From Streptomyces sulfonofaciens (GTDB lineage Bacteria > Actinomycetota > Actinomycetes > Streptomycetales > Streptomycetaceae): a DNA stretch of 64,000 nucleotides. The stretch's first letter is position 1. Every line of letters starts with the position of its first letter. The notes beneath the pieces were generated by a model. That model was not told the origin of the DNA and did not search any database. It worked only from the letters and a program-made list of their open reading frames with translations. The stretch is taken from positions 682,001 to 746,000 of the forward strand of contig NZ_BNCD01000001.1 in assembly GCF_014656295.1 (NCBI RefSeq). Direction: 5' to 3'. The position numbers were made by a program, and so were the translations under genes. Below, piece by piece: positions 34,220 to 42,881 of this stretch.

Positions 34220-35797
34220 ATGACAAGCGACCCCCGCCAGGCCCCCGACCCCGCCGCACCGGCCGCCCAGGAGTCCGGCGCGGCCCCACCCGCCGCGCTC
34301 TCCGACGAGCAACGGCTGGCCGAACTCGGCTACACGCAGGTGCTGGCCCGCCGGATGTCGGCGTTCTCCAACTACGCCGTCTCGTTCACGATCATCTCGG
34401 TCCTCTCCGGCTGCCTGACCCTCTACCTCTTCGGCATGAACACCGGCGGCCCGGCGCTGATCACCTGGGGCTGGGTGGCCGTCGGCCTGATGACGCTGTT
34501 CGTCGGGCTCGCGATGGCCGAGATCTGCTCGGCGTACCCGACCTCGGCGGGCCTCTACTTCTGGGCGCACCGGCTGGCACCGTCCCGTACGGCGGCGGCC
34601 TGGGCGTGGTTCACGGGCTGGTTCAACGTGCTGGGGCAGGTCGCGGTGACCGCCGGCATCGACTTCGGCGCCGCGTCGTTCCTGGGCGCCTATCTGAACC
34701 TGCAGTTCGACTTCGCGGTCACGCCGGGCCGCACGATCCTGCTGTTCGCCGCGATCCTGCTGCTGCACGGCCTGCTGAACACCTTCGGCGTGCGCATCGT
34801 CGGCCTGCTCAACAGCGTCAGCGTGTGGTGGCACGTGCTCGGGGTCGCGGTGATCGTGGCGGCGCTGGCGTTCGTGCCGGACAGCCACCAGTCCGCGTCC
34901 TTCGTCCTCACCCGGTTCGTCAACAACACCGGCTGGGGCAGCGGCGTCTACGTCGTCCTCATCGGGCTGCTGATGGCGCAGTACACGTTCACGGGCTACG
35001 ACGCCTCCGCGCACATGACCGAGGAGACCCGCGACGCGTCCACGGCCGGGCCCAAGGGGATCGTCCGGTCGATCTGGACCTCGTGGGTGGCCGGTCTCGT
35101 GCTGCTGCTCGGCTTCACCTTCGCCATCCAGTCGTACGACGACGAGCTGGCCTCGCCGACCGGGGCGCCCCCCGCGCAGATCCTGCTGGACGCGCTGGGC
35201 GCGACCGCGGGGAAGCTGCTGCTGCTCGTGGTGATCGGGGCCCAGCTCTTCTGCGGGATGGCCTCGGTCACCGCCAACAGCCGGATGATCTACGCCTTCT
35301 CACGCGACGGCGCGCTGCCCTTCTCGCGCCTGTGGCACACCGTCAGCCCGCGCAGCCGCACCCCCGTCGCCGCGGTGTGGCTGGCGTCGCTGGGCGCGCT
35401 GGTGCTCGGGCTGCCGTACCTGATCAACGTGACGGCGTATGCGGCGGTGACGTCCATCGCGGTGATCGGTCTCTACATCGCCTACGCCGTCCCGACGCTG
35501 CTGCGGTTGCGCAAGGGCGACGGTTTCGAGCGGGGGCCCTGGCACCTGGGCCGGTGGTCGCGGCCGGTGGGGTGGGTCGCGGTGGTCTGGGTCGGGGTGA
35601 TCACGGTGCTCTTCATGCTGCCGCAGGTCTCGCCGGTGACCTGGGAGACCTTCAACTACGCCCCGGTCGCGGTCCTGGTGGTGCTCGGCTTCGCGGCGAC
35701 CTGGTGGCTGGCGTCGGCGCGGCACTGGTTCCTCAACCCGCAGCACGAGCGGACCATCGAACGGGAGGCGGCGCGGGAGAGGGCCGGCCGGGACTGA
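34220..35797 (+). CDS. APC-family amino acid permease
   Basis: This 525-residue polytopic protein begins MTSDPRQAPDPAAPAAQESG and has twelve predicted helices from residue 50. The first helices read SNYAVSFTIISVLSGCLTLY and MAEICSAYPTSAGLYFWAHR, the signature of the amino acid/choline transporter branch of the APC superfamily (GABA permease-like). YTFTGYDASAHMTEETRDAS is the conserved cytoplasmic loop. The substrate is probably an amino acid or amine such as GABA, and cannot be fixed from sequence. It stands alone, with a terminator before it and a repeat-rich spacer after. Confidence 0.9.
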   Translation: MTSDPRQAPDPAAPAAQESGAAPPAALSDEQRLAELGYTQVLARRMSAFSNYAVSFTIISVLSGCLTLYLFGMNTGGPALITWGWVAVGLMTLFVGLAMAEICSAYPTSAGLYFWAHRLAPSRTAAAWAWFTGWFNVLGQVAVTAGIDFGAASFLGAYLNLQFDFAVTPGRTILLFAAILLLHGLLNTFGVRIVGLLNSVSVWWHVLGVAVIVAALAFVPDSHQSASFVLTRFVNNTGWGSGVYVVLIGLLMAQYTFTGYDASAHMTEETRDASTAGPKGIVRSIWTSWVAGLVLLLGFTFAIQSYDDELASPTGAPPAQILLDALGATAGKLLLLVVIGAQLFCGMASVTANSRMIYAFSRDGALPFSRLWHTVSPRSRTPVAAVWLASLGALVLGLPYLINVTAYAAVTSIAVIGLYIAYAVPTLLRLRKGDGFERGPWHLGRWSRPVGWVAVVWVGVITVLFMLPQVSPVTWETFNYAPVAVLVVLGFAATWWLASARHWFLNPQHERTIEREAARERAGRD

Positions 35798-35839
35798 GCG
35801 GCACGGGCGGACGGGTACGGACGGGCCCGGGCCGGGTGG

Positions 35840-35945
35840 TGCGGGAGGGGCACGGCCCGGGCCGAGGAGGGGGCGGGCCCGGGCTGAGGGGTGCGGGAGG
35901 GGCAGAGCCCGGGCCGAGGAGGGGGCGGGCCCGGGCCGAGGGGGG
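35840..35945. repeat. Tandem repeat of about 48 bp after the permease gene
   Basis: GGTGCGGGAGGGGCACGGCC and the following GAGGAGGGGGCGGGCCCGGG recur with few changes, giving just over two copies between the permease stop and the next gene. The sequence can also fold because of its GGGCCCGGGC-type inverted elements. Confidence 0.7.
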
Positions 35946-36026
35946 AGTGGCGGCCGCCGCGCAACAGCACGACGCGTTGTGTTCGCACCGCTGAACCCGG
36001 CAGGACCGCAGGGCAATGCTGGAGGT

Positions 36027-37133
36027 ATGTCTGAGTACGGCGAACATGTGCCCGGGTACCGGAGGGTCCGAGTGGTGGCCCACGAGGACTCGCCGGTGGC
36101 CGCCCTTGCCGATGCGGAGGCGTGGGAGGCCCGCGAACGCTATCCGGAACTGATGTCCGGCGGGGGGCCGCTGTTCGCGGTGGCGCAGGAGCTGGAGTCG
36201 GGCGGCTGGGAACTGCTGACCCGGGCCGATGCCACACCGCAGGGCGCGCGGGACGCCATGGCCATGGTGTTCCGCGAGCGGGCGCACCACGCGGGCCCGG
36301 CCGGCGACACCGCCGCGCGCGACGGCCTCCTCGCGGCCGCCGAGCTGCTCGACCGGGAGCGGCACGACGAGCTGGCCGTCCACGGCGTCCGCCACCGGAT
36401 CGTCCGAGCCGAACCGTTCATCCGGATGGGCCCCTCGGGCCCCGAGCCGCCCCGTCCCACCGACCCCGACCCGGCGGCCGCCGGCAGGTCCCACGAGGTG
36501 CCGAACCCCACCCGCGGGTTCGTGATCGACCCGTTCGCCGGGACGGGCCCGTCCGAGAGCATCCTGCGCCTCGAACTGCTCGCGCTCGTCCGCAAGGCGG
36601 GCACCGTCCCCCTCGACGTCCACAGGGATTCCCGGCACGCGGCGCACACGCACCCCGGCGGGGTCCTGCTGCCCGCCGAGTTCATGATCGCCGAGTACGC
36701 GGACGGACGCTGGCAGCCGACCGCGGGGCCCAGCAGCACGCCGCAGGGCGCCCGGGACTCCCTGGCGATGTACCTGCGCGTGCTGGCGCCGGTCCTCGAA
36801 CGGCTGGACGACACCGGGCGCGCGGCCTACGCACGGCTGGCCGACCGGCTGGACGCAGAGCGCCGCGACGAGGTGGAGATAGCGGGCCGGCCCACGCGCG
36901 TGGTGCGGGTCGAGCGGCTGGTCCGCATCGGCCCGGACGGCCCGGAGGGCCCGCGCCCCTCCGACCCCGACCCGGACCCGCCCACCGCCCTGGGCGCCGA
37001 GCAACTGCGCGAACGGGGCGTCCGCATCGACGACGATGCCCCGTACGACCCGTCCCCCGCCGCCCGGGAGCTGGCCCGCCTCTTCGACGAGGAGCGGCGG
37101 CGGAAGGACGGACCGGCGGGGGACCCCGCCTAG
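36027..37133 (+). CDS. DUF5954-type protein with internal duplication
   Basis: This 368-residue soluble protein begins MSEYGEHVPGYRRVRVVAHE. It contains two similar halves of about 150 residues: GWELLTRADATPQGARDAMA...PFIRMGPSGPEPPRPTDPDP and RWQPTAGPSSTPQGARDSLA...RLVRIGPDGPEGPRPSDPDP. The family is a Streptomyces-type hypothetical of unknown function. GGAGG lies only one base before ATG 36027, closer than ideal; an upstream in-frame start near 35979 lacks conserved sequence. There is no membrane segment or known catalytic motif. Confidence 0.75.
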   Translation: MSEYGEHVPGYRRVRVVAHEDSPVAALADAEAWEARERYPELMSGGGPLFAVAQELESGGWELLTRADATPQGARDAMAMVFRERAHHAGPAGDTAARDGLLAAAELLDRERHDELAVHGVRHRIVRAEPFIRMGPSGPEPPRPTDPDPAAAGRSHEVPNPTRGFVIDPFAGTGPSESILRLELLALVRKAGTVPLDVHRDSRHAAHTHPGGVLLPAEFMIAEYADGRWQPTAGPSSTPQGARDSLAMYLRVLAPVLERLDDTGRAAYARLADRLDAERRDEVEIAGRPTRVVRVERLVRIGPDGPEGPRPSDPDPDPPTALGAEQLRERGVRIDDDAPYDPSPAARELARLFDEERRRKDGPAGDPA

Positions 37134-37540
37134 GTCCGGGGTACGGGCGGTGTGCCTCGGAGGCGGGCGGTGTGCCCCCTGATGCGGGGGGTGTGCTTGG
37201 GGAGCGCGCGGTGTGCGGTGTGCGGGCGGCGGCGCCCGGCCGTGTCGCGGCTGATCCGTGCCCGTCGCGTGCCGGTCCTGTCGAGGCGTGCGGGCGGAAA
37301 CTCGGAGGCGTGGGAGGGCGGACGGGTGCCAAGATGACGGGGCGGGGCGGTGACGCCCCGGCCCCGGGGCCGGTCGGCCCTGGTGAGCGGTGGGAGCCGT
37401 GGCTCTACGGGGGGAGCCGCGGCATCACCCACCGTGAGACCACCCCCCCACCGGGACGCTGGGCCTCCCGTGTGTTTGCGCACATCCCGTCAAGGGACGG
37501 CGACAGCCCGCGGCGACCGGCCCGCTATGCTGCGGGATGC
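37134..37540. other. Intergenic region before tRNA-Lys, no gene seen
   Basis: The first 90 bp are degenerate GCGGTGTGC repeats. A -10-like TATGCT at 37526-37531, 10 bp before the tRNA, is the likely tRNA promoter element, with no clear -35. Confidence 0.4.
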
Positions 37541-37613
37541 GGGCCGTTAGCTCAATTGGCAGAGCAGTGGACTTTTAATCCATTGGTTGTGGGTTCGAGT
37601 CCCACACGGCCTA
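37541..37613 (+). tRNA. tRNA-Lys (anticodon TTT)
   Basis: The acceptor GGGCCGT pairs with ACGGCCT. The anticodon stem TGGA/TCCA closes CTTTTAA (anticodon TTT), and the T loop is TTCGAGT. The discriminator is A. Its 3' end (from 37588) is duplicated at 40486-40520, marking it as an integration site. Confidence 0.95.
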
Positions 37614-37622
37614 CCGAACAGG
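37588..37622 (+). repeat. attL-type site: 3' end of tRNA-Lys
   Basis: These 35 bp (TGTGGGTTCGAGTCCCACAC onward) match 40486-40520 at 33 positions. They cover the T arm, acceptor end and 9 bp beyond. This is the left border of the tRNA-Lys element. Confidence 0.8.
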
Positions 37623-37821
37623 CGATCGAAAGTTGGTCGCTGACCTGCACAGGGTCGCCCGCCTTGGGATCGCCAGGGCGGGCGATCAGCCTTTCCCGGC
37701 CTTCTGCGTGAGCGGTGCGTGAGCGGATGTACCGGTGCCCGTCTTCCGTGCCTGTCTTCCGTGCCCGAGGTACGACCGCTGCCGCGCGCTCGGTCGGTTC
37801 ATCCTCGTACTCCTCGAACAG

Positions 37822-38045
37822 CTTGGGTCACCGGCGACGGCTGGCAGGGCGACACGCACGAGGTGTTCGGGATCGACCTGGACGGCGGCGAGGTCTCCGC
37901 CGACGTCAACCACGACCCGCGCGACCACGACGACCTGGTGGCCGATCTCAACGACGCGGTGGCCCGCGACTACAAGCTGGTCCGGCCCATCGGCCTGGGC
38001 GAGTGGGCGTTCAAGGCCGTCATGACCGGGTTCGAGCCGGACGCC
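37822..38045 (+). pseudogene. Gene fragment inside the tRNA-Lys element
   Basis: One frame reads GDGWQGDTHEVFGIDLDGGE, SADVNHDPRDHDDLVADLN and VRPIGLGEWAFKAVMTGFEP with strong codon bias. It lacks a start with a ribosome site and loses coding character after about 38045. It looks like the internal part of a lost gene; family unknown. Confidence 0.5.
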
Positions 38046-38365
38046 TCCCCACGACGACAAGCTGTCCGCTTCCCTCACGTTCCGGGTGACGGGCAGTTGC
38101 CTAGCTGTGCCCTCCCATGAGTTGGTGCCGTCTGCTGACGGCCTCAAGCCACGCGGTGAGCAGGCCACCGGACGGATGGCCGAGGCAACCTGCTGCCTCG
38201 GCCCCGCACCGAGTACCACAGCCGCACCATCCGCCGACTCGCATGACGACCTCCACACGCCGAGCCGGGCCAGAAGTTACCGACCAGTGGAAACCACTGA
38301 TCAGCGATTGTCGCGTCACCTTCAGCGAGTCGTCCGCGCCGCTCGACGCCTACCCGAACGGTTCA

Positions 38366-38803
38366 TCAGCCGTCGTCGCTTGTGATGGTCCGGGAATTGC
38401 AGGAGAAGGGCGTTCCACTCGCGCCGTCCTGGGCGCACACCTTGAGCCCCACAGTGTCCCCCGCCGTCACATTCGGGATGTCGACGTACACCTCTGTGTT
38501 GAACCCGCCGCCGTTGCGCTGCGCACCGATCAGCGTGCCATTGATCCAGAACCACGCTTTGACTCCGACGCCGTCCTTGCACGCGTCGTAGACTCCGACG
38601 GTGTCATCTCCGTGTTCGTCGTAGTCGATGTACGCCGCCGATCCGTATCGGGAGCACAACGGCGACTCACCGGTGTCGATGGAGAAACCGTCGTTGGTCG
38701 TGGCCCTGGCCGAGGCGGGAACGGCGCTCAGGACAGACAAGACGGCGCTCACGAGCAGGGCACTGCTCATGGTGCCACCGCGCCTTGAACGAGTCGTTCT
38801 CAT
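38366..38803 (-). CDS. Secreted hypothetical protein
   Basis: This 145-residue protein starts at ATG 38803 (AAGGGA upstream). A signal peptide (MSSALLVSAVLSVLSAVPAS, cleavage after ASA) precedes a mature part of about 110 residues with four cysteines (LCSRYG, DACKDG, KVCAQD, FSCNSR) that could form two disulfides. Asp/Gly/Tyr-rich strands (AAYIDYDEHGDDTVGVYDA, KAWFWINGTLIGAQRNGGG) suggest a small beta-sandwich like a phage- or host-exported binding protein. No enzyme motif. It lies inside the tRNA-Lys element. Confidence 0.7.
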   Translation of the reverse strand: MRTTRSRRGGTMSSALLVSAVLSVLSAVPASARATTNDGFSIDTGESPLCSRYGSAAYIDYDEHGDDTVGVYDACKDGVGVKAWFWINGTLIGAQRNGGGFNTEVYVDIPNVTAGDTVGLKVCAQDGASGTPFSCNSRTITSDDG

Positions 38804-39058
38804 GACCGTTTTCCCTTCGAGGAGATGTCGGGCGTCTGTGAGCCCGGCTGGTGTCCCCATCGTCGGGATGGATCTCGGGTTGCTCAATGGTCCGCTGCTA
38901 GTTGAGCACGCAATGGGATGTCCCACCTGCTGACCAGCGGAGACTCATCCTGGACTGACACCTCGCCGGGACGAGGAGGCAGCGATGCGGGCTGCAAACG
39001 GCTGTGTCTCCAGAGGGCTTTCCAGACCACATCCGCTACGAGTTCCAGGGGGTGAGCC

Positions 39059-39509
39059 GTGGCGGTCGACACCAACACGGCCGAGTTCGTGGGCGCGACC
39101 GCCATGCGCACGTGGGCCCGCGCGCTGCCGGCCGACGCGCCGGATGCGCCGCCGGCCCGGCCCACGGTGGACCTGTCACGGCTCGTTGCCCGCGGCCCGC
39201 ACGGACCCGCGCGCCGCCCAGGGCGCCCCTGGGCCGGTCGGCCCGCCCGGACCGCCCGGGCGCGGAGGGAAGGACGGAGCCGCCGGCCCTGACGGCGACG
39301 CGGGGGCGGGCGCCGACGGTGCGACCGGCCCAGCCGGCCCGCAGGGCGAGCAGGGGCCGAAGGGCGACACCGGCCCCGAAGGGCCCCGCGGACCGGCCGG
39401 GCCAGCCGGACCGGCCTGCCCGGACGGCTACTCCCTCCAGGCGCCGCCGAGCGACCCTGACGCGCCGGTGTGCCGCCGGAGCGACGGCGCATGTCGACGA
39501 AGCAGGTGA
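39059..39509 (+). pseudogene. Collagen-like phage-type protein, frameshifted
   Basis: From GTG 39059 (AGGGGGTGAG upstream) the frame reads AVDTNTAEFVGATAMRTWAR and PTVDLSRLVARGPHGP. Near 39205 a single-base shift is needed to continue into GAPGPVGPPGPPGRGGKDGA and a run of Gly-x-y triplets (PQGEQGPKGDTGPEGPRGPA) ending CPDGYSLQAPPSDPDAPVC. Collagen-like segments with such an N-terminus occur in actinophage minor tail proteins. The broken frame and position in the element mark it as a prophage relic. Confidence 0.7.
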
Positions 39510-39620
39510 GATCGCCGAGCAGCAGGGTGCTGACCTGGACCTGGTCAAGGACGTCCTGGGAGCAACACCGGTGCCGAGCGCGGCCTTGCGTCGGCTCGCC
39601 GCCCAATGTGGACTCACGGC

Positions 39621-40148
39621 ATGAGCACTCTGTACCTGATCGCCTGCGCGGCGGGGCCGACGCAGTATGTCGACGAGGGCGTCCGCCAGGCGCAGGCCCG
39701 CGGCTGGGACGTCTGCCTCATCCTCACCCCCTCGGCAGCTCGGTGGTGGGAGCCGCGCACAGGCGAACTGGAGGCGTTGACCGGGCACCCCGTGCGGTCG
39801 CAGTACAAGCTGCCGTGGGAATCGGACGTTCTCCCGAAGGCAGACGCCATGCTCGTTGCGCCCTTGTCGGCGACGAGTCTGAACAAGTGGGGCGCCGGCA
39901 TCGCGGACACCCTTGCGTTGGGCCTCGTCACTGAAGGCGTGCACATGGGCGTACCGGTCATCGCGATGCCCTACTTCAACCGTTCTCAAGGCGCCCAACC
40001 GGCGATCGCCCGGAGCATTGCCGACCTGCGGGCCCAAGGCGTTCGGTACCTCGACGGAGCGGACGGCTACGAGCCGCACCCGCCCAAAAACGGAGATGCC
40101 TCCGCATTCCCCTGGGTGCGGGCGCTCGACGCCGTCAGAGCTGCCTGA
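39621..40148 (+). CDS. Flavoprotein-family protein (HFCD type)
   Basis: This 175-residue protein begins MSTLYLIACAAGPTQYVDEG and contains LTPSAARWWEPRTGELEALT, ADAMLVAPLSATSLNKWGAG and VIAMPYFNRSQGAQPAIARS, the Rossmann-like pattern of the flavoprotein/decarboxylase fold with the conserved APLSxxxLxKxxxG stretch. It may bind FMN. ATG 39621 overlaps the stop of a preceding open fragment (ATGA), which suggests an original operon whose first gene is decayed (readable remnant LDLVKDVLGATPVPSAALRR). It seems intact and may be a cargo gene. Confidence 0.8.
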   Translation: MSTLYLIACAAGPTQYVDEGVRQAQARGWDVCLILTPSAARWWEPRTGELEALTGHPVRSQYKLPWESDVLPKADAMLVAPLSATSLNKWGAGIADTLALGLVTEGVHMGVPVIAMPYFNRSQGAQPAIARSIADLRAQGVRYLDGADGYEPHPPKNGDASAFPWVRALDAVRAA

Positions 40149-40162
40149 CAACACGAAACCAC

Positions 40163-40191
40163 CCCCTTCCGCCGCGAGGACGGAAGGGGGC
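40163..40191 (+). terminator. Intrinsic terminator after the flavoprotein gene
   Basis: CCCCCTTCCG and CGGAAGGGGG form a perfect 10-bp stem with a 9-nt loop, 14 bp after the stop codon. Confidence 0.85.
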
Positions 40192-40279
40192 GCGGTGCTC
40201 AGGGGCACCGCCTGCGTCGGGGTCCAGGCCGGCGGCCTCCGGAACGGTCGAGCCTCCACTGTCACCGGGCGGCGGCGGG

Positions 40280-40440
40280 GACCCGTACGACGCGAAGGTG
40301 AAGCTGCGGCACTCGACGATCACGCTGACCTCGGACACGTACATGGCGCTGTGCGCGGAGTACGAGGAGGAGCCGGCGGAGCGCGCCGCCGCGGCGGCGC
40401 CTCGGACACGCCGTGCTTCGCACAGTGCCGTCACGGGTCC
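40280..40440 (+). pseudogene. C-terminal fossil of a tyrosine integrase
   Basis: The frame reads YDAKVKLRHSTITLTSDTYM then ALCAEYEEEPAERAA. LRHSTITLTSDTY matches the final catalytic block of phage-type tyrosine recombinases (LGHSSIxxTxDTY), including the active-site Tyr. Everything N-terminal is missing. It lies 46 bp before the attR-type repeat, as integrase genes usually do. Confidence 0.6.
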
Positions 40441-40485
40441 CCTCAGTAAAGCGTCACGCCTCCCTCTTCTTCAGAGCAGGCAGGC

Positions 40486-40520
40486 TGTGGGTTCGAGTCC
40501 CATACGGCCTACCGAGCAGG
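40486..40520 (+). repeat. attR-type site: duplicated 3' end of tRNA-Lys
   Basis: TGTGGGTTCGAGTCCCATAC and the next 15 bp repeat 37588-37622 with two mismatches. Weaker similarity continues for about 26 bp (CGCTGACCTGC shared). No tRNA 5' part is present, so it is a border, not a gene. Confidence 0.8.
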
Positions 40521-40801
40521 TGACCGGGTCTCGGCCGCTGACCTGCGAGAATCGCCCGGATCGGCGCGACCGGCCCGGCCGGTCCGCCGTTTTCGGTCCG
40601 GGCGGTCCGCCGTTTCGGGTCCGGGTGGGTCCCGGTGGTGCCGGTGGGCCCCCGGTGGTCAGAGTGGCCCCCGATGGTCCGGGTGGAGCTCCGATGGTCC
40701 GGGTGGTCCGGGTGGTCCGGGTGCGCGCGGGTGGGTGGGCGTGGGTGGGCGTGCCGGTTGGCCCGGGGCCGCCCGCACCGACGGGGCGTGCGTGCGCTTC
40801 G

Positions 40802-41053
40802 CTAGCAGACCTCGTTGACCAGGTCCTGCGCGTTCACCACGTCCTCCCGTCTCTCCGGCACCTGGGCGGTCAGCTTCTCCACAAGCTGTTCCTGCGCCTG
40901 GATCCTCTCGGGGTCCGCGGGCGTCTCCGCCTGCAGACGCACCAGCTCGCGCCTGGCCTCGTCCCGCCTCCGGAAGGTGTCGTTGAGCCTCTTCTTCGCG
41001 GTTTCCAGCAACTTCTTGGCGTCCCTGCAGATGTCCGGAACCTCTTGCGGCAT
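40802..41053 (-). CDS. Small coiled-coil protein
   Basis: This 83-residue protein starts at ATG 41053 behind AAGGAG with ideal spacing. It begins MPQEVPDICRDAKKLLETAK and continues as charged heptad-like sequence (RRRDEARRELVRLQAETPAD, QAQEQLVEKLTAQVPERRED) ending in Cys. A helical hairpin is likely. Function unknown. It is divergent from the ABC transporter operon. Confidence 0.65.
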   Translation of the reverse strand: MPQEVPDICRDAKKLLETAKKRLNDTFRRRDEARRELVRLQAETPADPERIQAQEQLVEKLTAQVPERREDVVNAQDLVNEVC

Positions 41054-41594
41054 CTCACGTGCTCCTTGCCGATCCTGCGAGCCGTCAGGTGTTTCGCCCT
41101 GTGACCGGTTTCCACCGGTTTCCTCAAGAGTCTTTCGTGCCGCACGGCGCCTCGCACCTCGGCGGGCGGCCGTTGCGCCGTGCGGGGCGGCGATCGGGCG
41201 TGTGCGGCGCCGACCGGATGTGCGGGTGCGTCGCCGGGCGCGCCCGGGGCGGCGGTGGAGCCGCCCATAGGGACGGGCGCCCCGTCCCCGCGCCGTTACG
41301 CGCCGGTGCCGCCGTCGGCTCCGGCGCCGGTGTTTGCGGCGTGTCCCGCCACCCCCTGCGCTGCTCGTGCGCCGGAGGCGCCCTAAACTTGCGCACTCAC
41401 GGTTACCACCTGCCGTCCCGGAGGCCGTCTCGGGCCGGGAGGAGAGCACGGGCAGGGCGGGCCCCACGAGCCGGCCGGCCCGGGGGAGCCCGCCGGGCAC
41501 GCGGCCACCGACCCGGACCCGTGCGGCCATGACCCCGACCCACCCAGCCACGAGAACGAACCCACCACGCCAAGACCGAGGGGTGTTCGGCGCC
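41054..41594. other. Divergent control region of the ABC transporter operon
   Basis: This 541-bp spacer between the leftward coiled-coil gene and the rightward transporter holds no domain-bearing gene. A TAAACT at 41384-41389 is a possible -10, giving a leader of about 200 nt with GC-rich inverted segments. No known riboswitch was recognised. Confidence 0.4.
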
Positions 41595-42881
41595 TTGATA
41601 GTCATCGAAGATGTCAGCAAGCGGTATCCCGACGGCACCGTCGCCGTCGACCGGCTGTCGCTGGAGGTGCCGGACCGCTCGATCACCGTGCTGGTGGGCC
41701 CCTCCGGGTGCGGAAAGACCACCACACTGCGGATGATCAACCGCATGATCGAGCCCTCCTCCGGGCGGATCCTGCTCGACGGGGCGGACATCCAGCAGCA
41801 GCCGGTCAACGCCCTGCGCCGCTCCATGGGCTACGTCATCCAGAACGCCGGCCTCTTCCAGCACCGCACGGTCATCGACAACATCGCCACCGTGCCGAGG
41901 CTGCTCGGCTGGCACCGGCAGCGCGCCCGCGCCCGGGCGGCCGAGCTGATGGAACGGGTCGGTCTGGACGCGTCGATGGCCAAGCGCTACCCGTACCAGC
42001 TCTCCGGGGGCCAGCAGCAGCGGGTCGGCGTGGCCAGGGCACTGGCCGCGGACCCGCCGGTGCTGCTGATGGACGAGCCGTTCTCGGCGGTCGACCCGGT
42101 GGTGCGCCGCGGCCTCCAGGAGGAACTGCTGCGGATCCAGGAGGAGCTGGGCAAGGCCATCCTCTTCGTCACGCACGACATCGACGAGGCCATCCGGCTC
42201 GGCGACCAGGTGGCCGTACTGCGCACCGGCGGCCGGCTCGCGCAGTTCGCGCCGCCCGACGAGCTGCTGTCCTCGCCGGCCGACCCTTTCGTGGCGGACT
42301 TCCTCGGCGCCGACCGAGGCATCCGCGGCCTGTCGTTCTTCACCTCCGCGGGGCTGAACCTCGATCCGGCGCCGGTCGTCGCGGTCGACGCCACCGCCAA
42401 GCAGATGGCCAAGCGCGTCACGCCCGATGTGCCGTACGTGCTGGTCACCGATGTGGACGGCAAGCCGCTCGGCTGGGCGGAGCCGGCGCGGTGGGCGGAG
42501 GGCGGGAAGACCCTCACACCGTACGGGCAGACCTTCGAGTTCGGCCGGGACTCCCTGCGCGTCGCCCTGGACTGCGCGGTGCTCTCGCCCACCGGCTGGG
42601 CGGTGGGCGTGGACCGCACCGGCAGCGTGGTGGGCGTCGCCTCACAGGAGTCCGTCGCGACCGCGATCCGCGCAGCGCACGCCGAGCGTGCCGTCAGGGC
42701 CCGCGACGCGGCGGCGCCCGGCACGGGGGCGCGGGGCACGGGGGCGCCCGGCACGGGGGCGCGGGGCACCGGGGCGCGGGGCGCCGGGCCGGCGGGTGCG
42801 GCGCGGCGCGGCGGTGCCGGTGGTGAGGCAGGTGGTGCGCCGGGCTCCGCGGCGGGCGCCGGCGCGGAGGCGGCGCAGTGA
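41595..42881 (+). CDS. Osmoprotectant-type ABC transporter ATP-binding subunit with CBS domains
   Basis: This 428-residue protein has Walker A GPSGCGKTT near 38-46, Q loop GYVIQNAGLFQH, signature LSGGQQQRVGVARAL, Walker B VLLMDEPFSAVDP and switch His in FVTHDIDEAI. The C-terminal part (about 260-385) fits paired CBS modules (VPYVLVTDVDGKPLGWAEPA), as in OpuCA/ProV-type glycine betaine importers. A Gly/Ala/Thr repeat tail follows. The start is uncertain: TTG 41595 is preferred (GAGGGG 11 nt upstream; LIVIEDVSKRYPDG follows), and GTG 41583 is possible. It forms an operon with two permease genes. Confidence 0.88.
   Translation: MIVIEDVSKRYPDGTVAVDRLSLEVPDRSITVLVGPSGCGKTTTLRMINRMIEPSSGRILLDGADIQQQPVNALRRSMGYVIQNAGLFQHRTVIDNIATVPRLLGWHRQRARARAAELMERVGLDASMAKRYPYQLSGGQQQRVGVARALAADPPVLLMDEPFSAVDPVVRRGLQEELLRIQEELGKAILFVTHDIDEAIRLGDQVAVLRTGGRLAQFAPPDELLSSPADPFVADFLGADRGIRGLSFFTSAGLNLDPAPVVAVDATAKQMAKRVTPDVPYVLVTDVDGKPLGWAEPARWAEGGKTLTPYGQTFEFGRDSLRVALDCAVLSPTGWAVGVDRTGSVVGVASQESVATAIRAAHAERAVRARDAAAPGTGARGTGAPGTGARGTGARGAGPAGAARRGGAGGEAGGAPGSAAGAGAEAAQ

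Larger units (their letters stand above)
37623..40485. mobile_element. Decayed integrative element at tRNA-Lys
   Basis: The 2.9-kb segment between the two copies of the tRNA-Lys 3' end holds gene fragments (37822-38045), a secreted protein gene, a frameshifted collagen-like phage gene, a flavoprotein gene and the end of a tyrosine integrase next to the right border. This is the content expected of a site-specific integrative element (prophage or AICE) after deletion of its core. It cannot move by itself. Confidence 0.75.
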
